This document shows positions 62,253 through 64,000 of a stretch of 64,000 nt of DNA, piece by piece. This stretch comes from Limnoperna fortunei (Eukaryota; Mollusca; Bivalvia; Mytilida; Modiolidae). Positions within the stretch are counted from its first letter, which is position 1, and each line of letters opens with the position of its first letter. The notes beneath the pieces are model-generated. The model ran no database searches and was not told the DNA's origin. It worked only from the letters and a program-made list of their open reading frames with translations. Where the stretch lies: positions 69,912,993-69,976,992 of the forward strand of contig OX104115.1 in assembly GCA_944474755.1 (NCBI GenBank), given 5' to 3'. Both the position numbers and the translations under genes were made by a program.

Positions 62253-62550
62253 GTAAGTTTGAAGTTTGTCCATTTACTCTTCTAAATTGTTTGCTTATTT
62301 GTTGCTAAGCTGCTAAATGCCTGAAGCTAATGTACAGTTAAATGTTGTTTCTTCTCAAATAATTTTTTTAAATCTAATGCGGTTCTTGATGTAACGTCAA
62401 TTCTGATTGGATAACATGAATAATTTCATGGCATCAATTCCACGATTGATGCCGTCAGATTTTAACACAGGCGCAGACGTTATTTCAGGCAAAAAGCAAA
62501 TTTTAATTTTAATCAGTTAATTTAGTTTTTTATTGCCGTAGCATTAGAAT

Positions 62551-62717
62551 GGAGATAACTGTACTGTATTTGAAGATTTGCCGGTATCAATTGGTGATTT
62601 GATGGTCGGAAATATCTGATTACTGACTCCGCTTACGTGTCGCCAATAAACTCAATTTCCGACCATCAAATCACCAATTGATGCCGGCAAATCTTCAAAT
62701 ACAATACAGTTATCTCC
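62551..62717. repeat. Long inverted repeat, about 62-bp arms
   Basis: Left arm 62551-62612 (GGAGATAACTGTACTGTATT ... GATTTGATGGTCGGAAA) is mirrored by 62656-62717 (TTTCCGACCATCAAATC ... CAGTTATCTCC) with few mismatches and a spacer of about 43 bp. A second hairpin GGCATCAAT-6-ATTGATGCC lies at 62432-62455. Together they may be a foldback transposon. Confidence 0.9.
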
Positions 62718-62770
62718 TAAATATTTAGTATCATAAACAGGTGCTGGCCCTAAGTTACCAGGGTATATTT

Positions 62771-63150
62771 ATGTCTCCCCTCACTTGGTGGGGAGACATA
62801 TTGTTTTGTCCTGTCCGTCTGTCAGTCACAAAGTTATTCTGCTCAACTCCTCTGAAACTTCTCAACCAAATTTTACGAAACTTGGTATGTAACAAGTACA
62901 CCATATGTGGTTGTGCGTATTACCAGGAAATTTTTATCCTCAAAATTTTGTGGGAGTTTTTATGGCCCTTTGAACACAGAATTTTCCAACAATTCCTTAT
63001 AAATCATGGTTTCCGCTCAACTCATCTGAAACTACTGCATCAAATTTTACGAAACTTGGTGTGTAGGAAGTACACCATATTTAGTTGTGCATGTTACAAG
63101 GAAATTTTTATCCTCTGGCTCAAATGTGGAGAACAGGGGGAGACATCCTT
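62771..63150 (+). mobile_element. Hairpin-headed repeat, GTCTCCCC subfamily
   Basis: Head ATGTCTCCCCTCACTTGGTG with GGGGAGACAT; CTGTCCGTCTGTCAG; two internal units containing TTTTACGAAACTTGGT(A/G)TGT; 3' AGGGGGAGACATCC and a T run. Confidence 0.82.
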
Positions 63151-63578
63151 TTTGTATGCAAAAACAAACTATAAACTATAATACTGATAGTTACCTAGCC
63201 CGTTAAATGATGATAGCTTATGATGGTTTGCTTAACTGCTGGCAAATTCTAAATAAGTGTGCCTTGTAAAATTTCCTACAACATTTCTCTTTAGGCTTTC
63301 AAAAAGCTTTATTTGTTGTTAAATTACATGTAGCTTTAAAATATGATTGGCTTAATAAGATTGTATTATGCAATCTTTTACCAGTACATATAATTAAGTA
63401 TTAACTGCATTCTGTTGAAGTTTCATTGATCTATGAAAGTGTTGACCAAAGCAGATTTCAGCGAAGAAAATGTGTGAACAGTCAAAGTTTTCAAAGGAAT
63501 GTACTAGTATTCAATCCTTATAAGTACATTTCAGTAAAGGGGGGAAATTCATGACATGTTCGTTTTCATATTGATATA
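63151..63578. other. Intronic sequence, nothing recognised
   Basis: AT-rich. The next ARAP exon was sought here and not found. Confidence 0.45.
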
Positions 63579-63791
63579 CCGTATAAGTGGTTTTTTCGTG
63601 GTGATTTAATTTATGCTATAATAGCAGTAAAAGTTGGAGTGCGAAAGTATTAACGGGCGAAACATTAAGAAAAGCAATAGAGTTATTCATTCTTAATACG
63701 GACCGCAACAATTACATTATGTCAAAATAAACTCGCAGTTTTTTAATAAGAACGCTAAATTTTCCCACGTTAAAAAAAACAACTTATATGG
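63579..63791. mobile_element. TA-flanked MITE, 213 bp
   Basis: The left end CCGTATAAGTGGTTTTTTCG and the reversed right end CCATATAAGTTGTTTTTTTT are inverted repeats flanked by TA (63577-63578 and 63792-63793). No coding capacity. Confidence 0.78.
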
Positions 63792-64000
63792 TATTACTAT
63801 GCCACCAATTTTATTGACGTTACTTTGGTGCACTGGTTTTGATGTTTCATTGAGAATAGAAAGTTCATATGTTATGAAAAGGTGACCCAATTCGACCAAT
63901 GGATTTGATGGATTTCAATGAAATGCATACATAATGTAATTTATTGTACAATAAAGATATATGAATATAATTTAGCTTTTTTCTCATAGTATTTAAATAA
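63792..64000. other. Intronic sequence at window end, nothing recognised
   Basis: No exon or repeat supported; the gene continues beyond the window. Confidence 0.45.

Noticed and set aside
62741..63181. Plus-strand 146-codon open frame
   Set aside because: Lies on the GTCTCCCC hairpin-headed repeat, with its two internal units giving repeated peptides.
63301..63357. Possible next ARAP exon after TTTCTCTTTAG
   Set aside because: The frame gives AFKKLYLLLNYM then a stop without a donor; no PH-domain similarity.

Overview
Organism: this is AT-rich animal nuclear DNA, split by GT-AG introns and crowded with repeats. The repeat types (a tRNA-headed SINE ending in an AAACAAAC-type tail, and long elements that open with a short hairpin followed by TCCGTCCG-like sequence) are ones I associate with bivalve molluscs. 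A mytilid-like or other marine bivalve is my best guess; the sequence alone does not fix the species. || Main gene: one gene fills the window on the + strand. Thirty-three exons (W1-W33) were assembled by hand with consistent splice phases. They give 855 codons without a stop, beginning and ending in phase 0. The product is the middle and C-terminal part of an ARAP protein (ArfGAP with RhoGAP domain, ankyrin repeat and PH domains). In order it carries an ArfGAP zinc finger (W1-W4), a degenerate ankyrin-like segment (W5-W9), PH (W10-W16), PH (W17-W21), RhoGAP (W22-W27), a linker helix and RA domain (W28-W31), and the start of the last PH (W32-W33). The 5' end (SAM and first PH domains) and the 3' end lie outside the window. 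No second host gene was found on either strand. || Layout: 1-8 kb holds SINE copies, a 64-bp minisatellite, a 1.7-kb hairpin-headed repeat and a TA-flanked DNA transposon that keeps only the DNA-binding half of its transposase. 8-16 kb has a 19-bp array fused to an exon donor, a SINE nested in a repeat, and a near-identical second copy of the 1.7-kb repeat. 16-28 kb has further SINEs, MITEs, a 48-bp array grown inside a SINE, and three in-phase cassette exons inside the PH domain. 28-31 kb is an 89-bp satellite with higher-order structure abutting an acceptor. 34-41 kb is a large intron with a fossil pogo-like transposase and composite repeats. 45-55 kb has two more arrays growing from exon donors, a 53-bp SINE-head array, and a circularly permuted duplication. 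55-64 kb has small arrays, SINEs, inverted repeats and the last exons. || Most interesting: (1) three separate introns begin with a minisatellite whose unit repeats the exon end plus the 5' splice site, so 11 to 36 copies of the same donor stand in a row; (2) three different minisatellites arose at different points of the same SINE family; (3) the hairpin-headed repeats share an architecture (subterminal inverted repeats, internal tandem repeats, 3' hairpin, T-T flanks) resembling helentron-associated elements.
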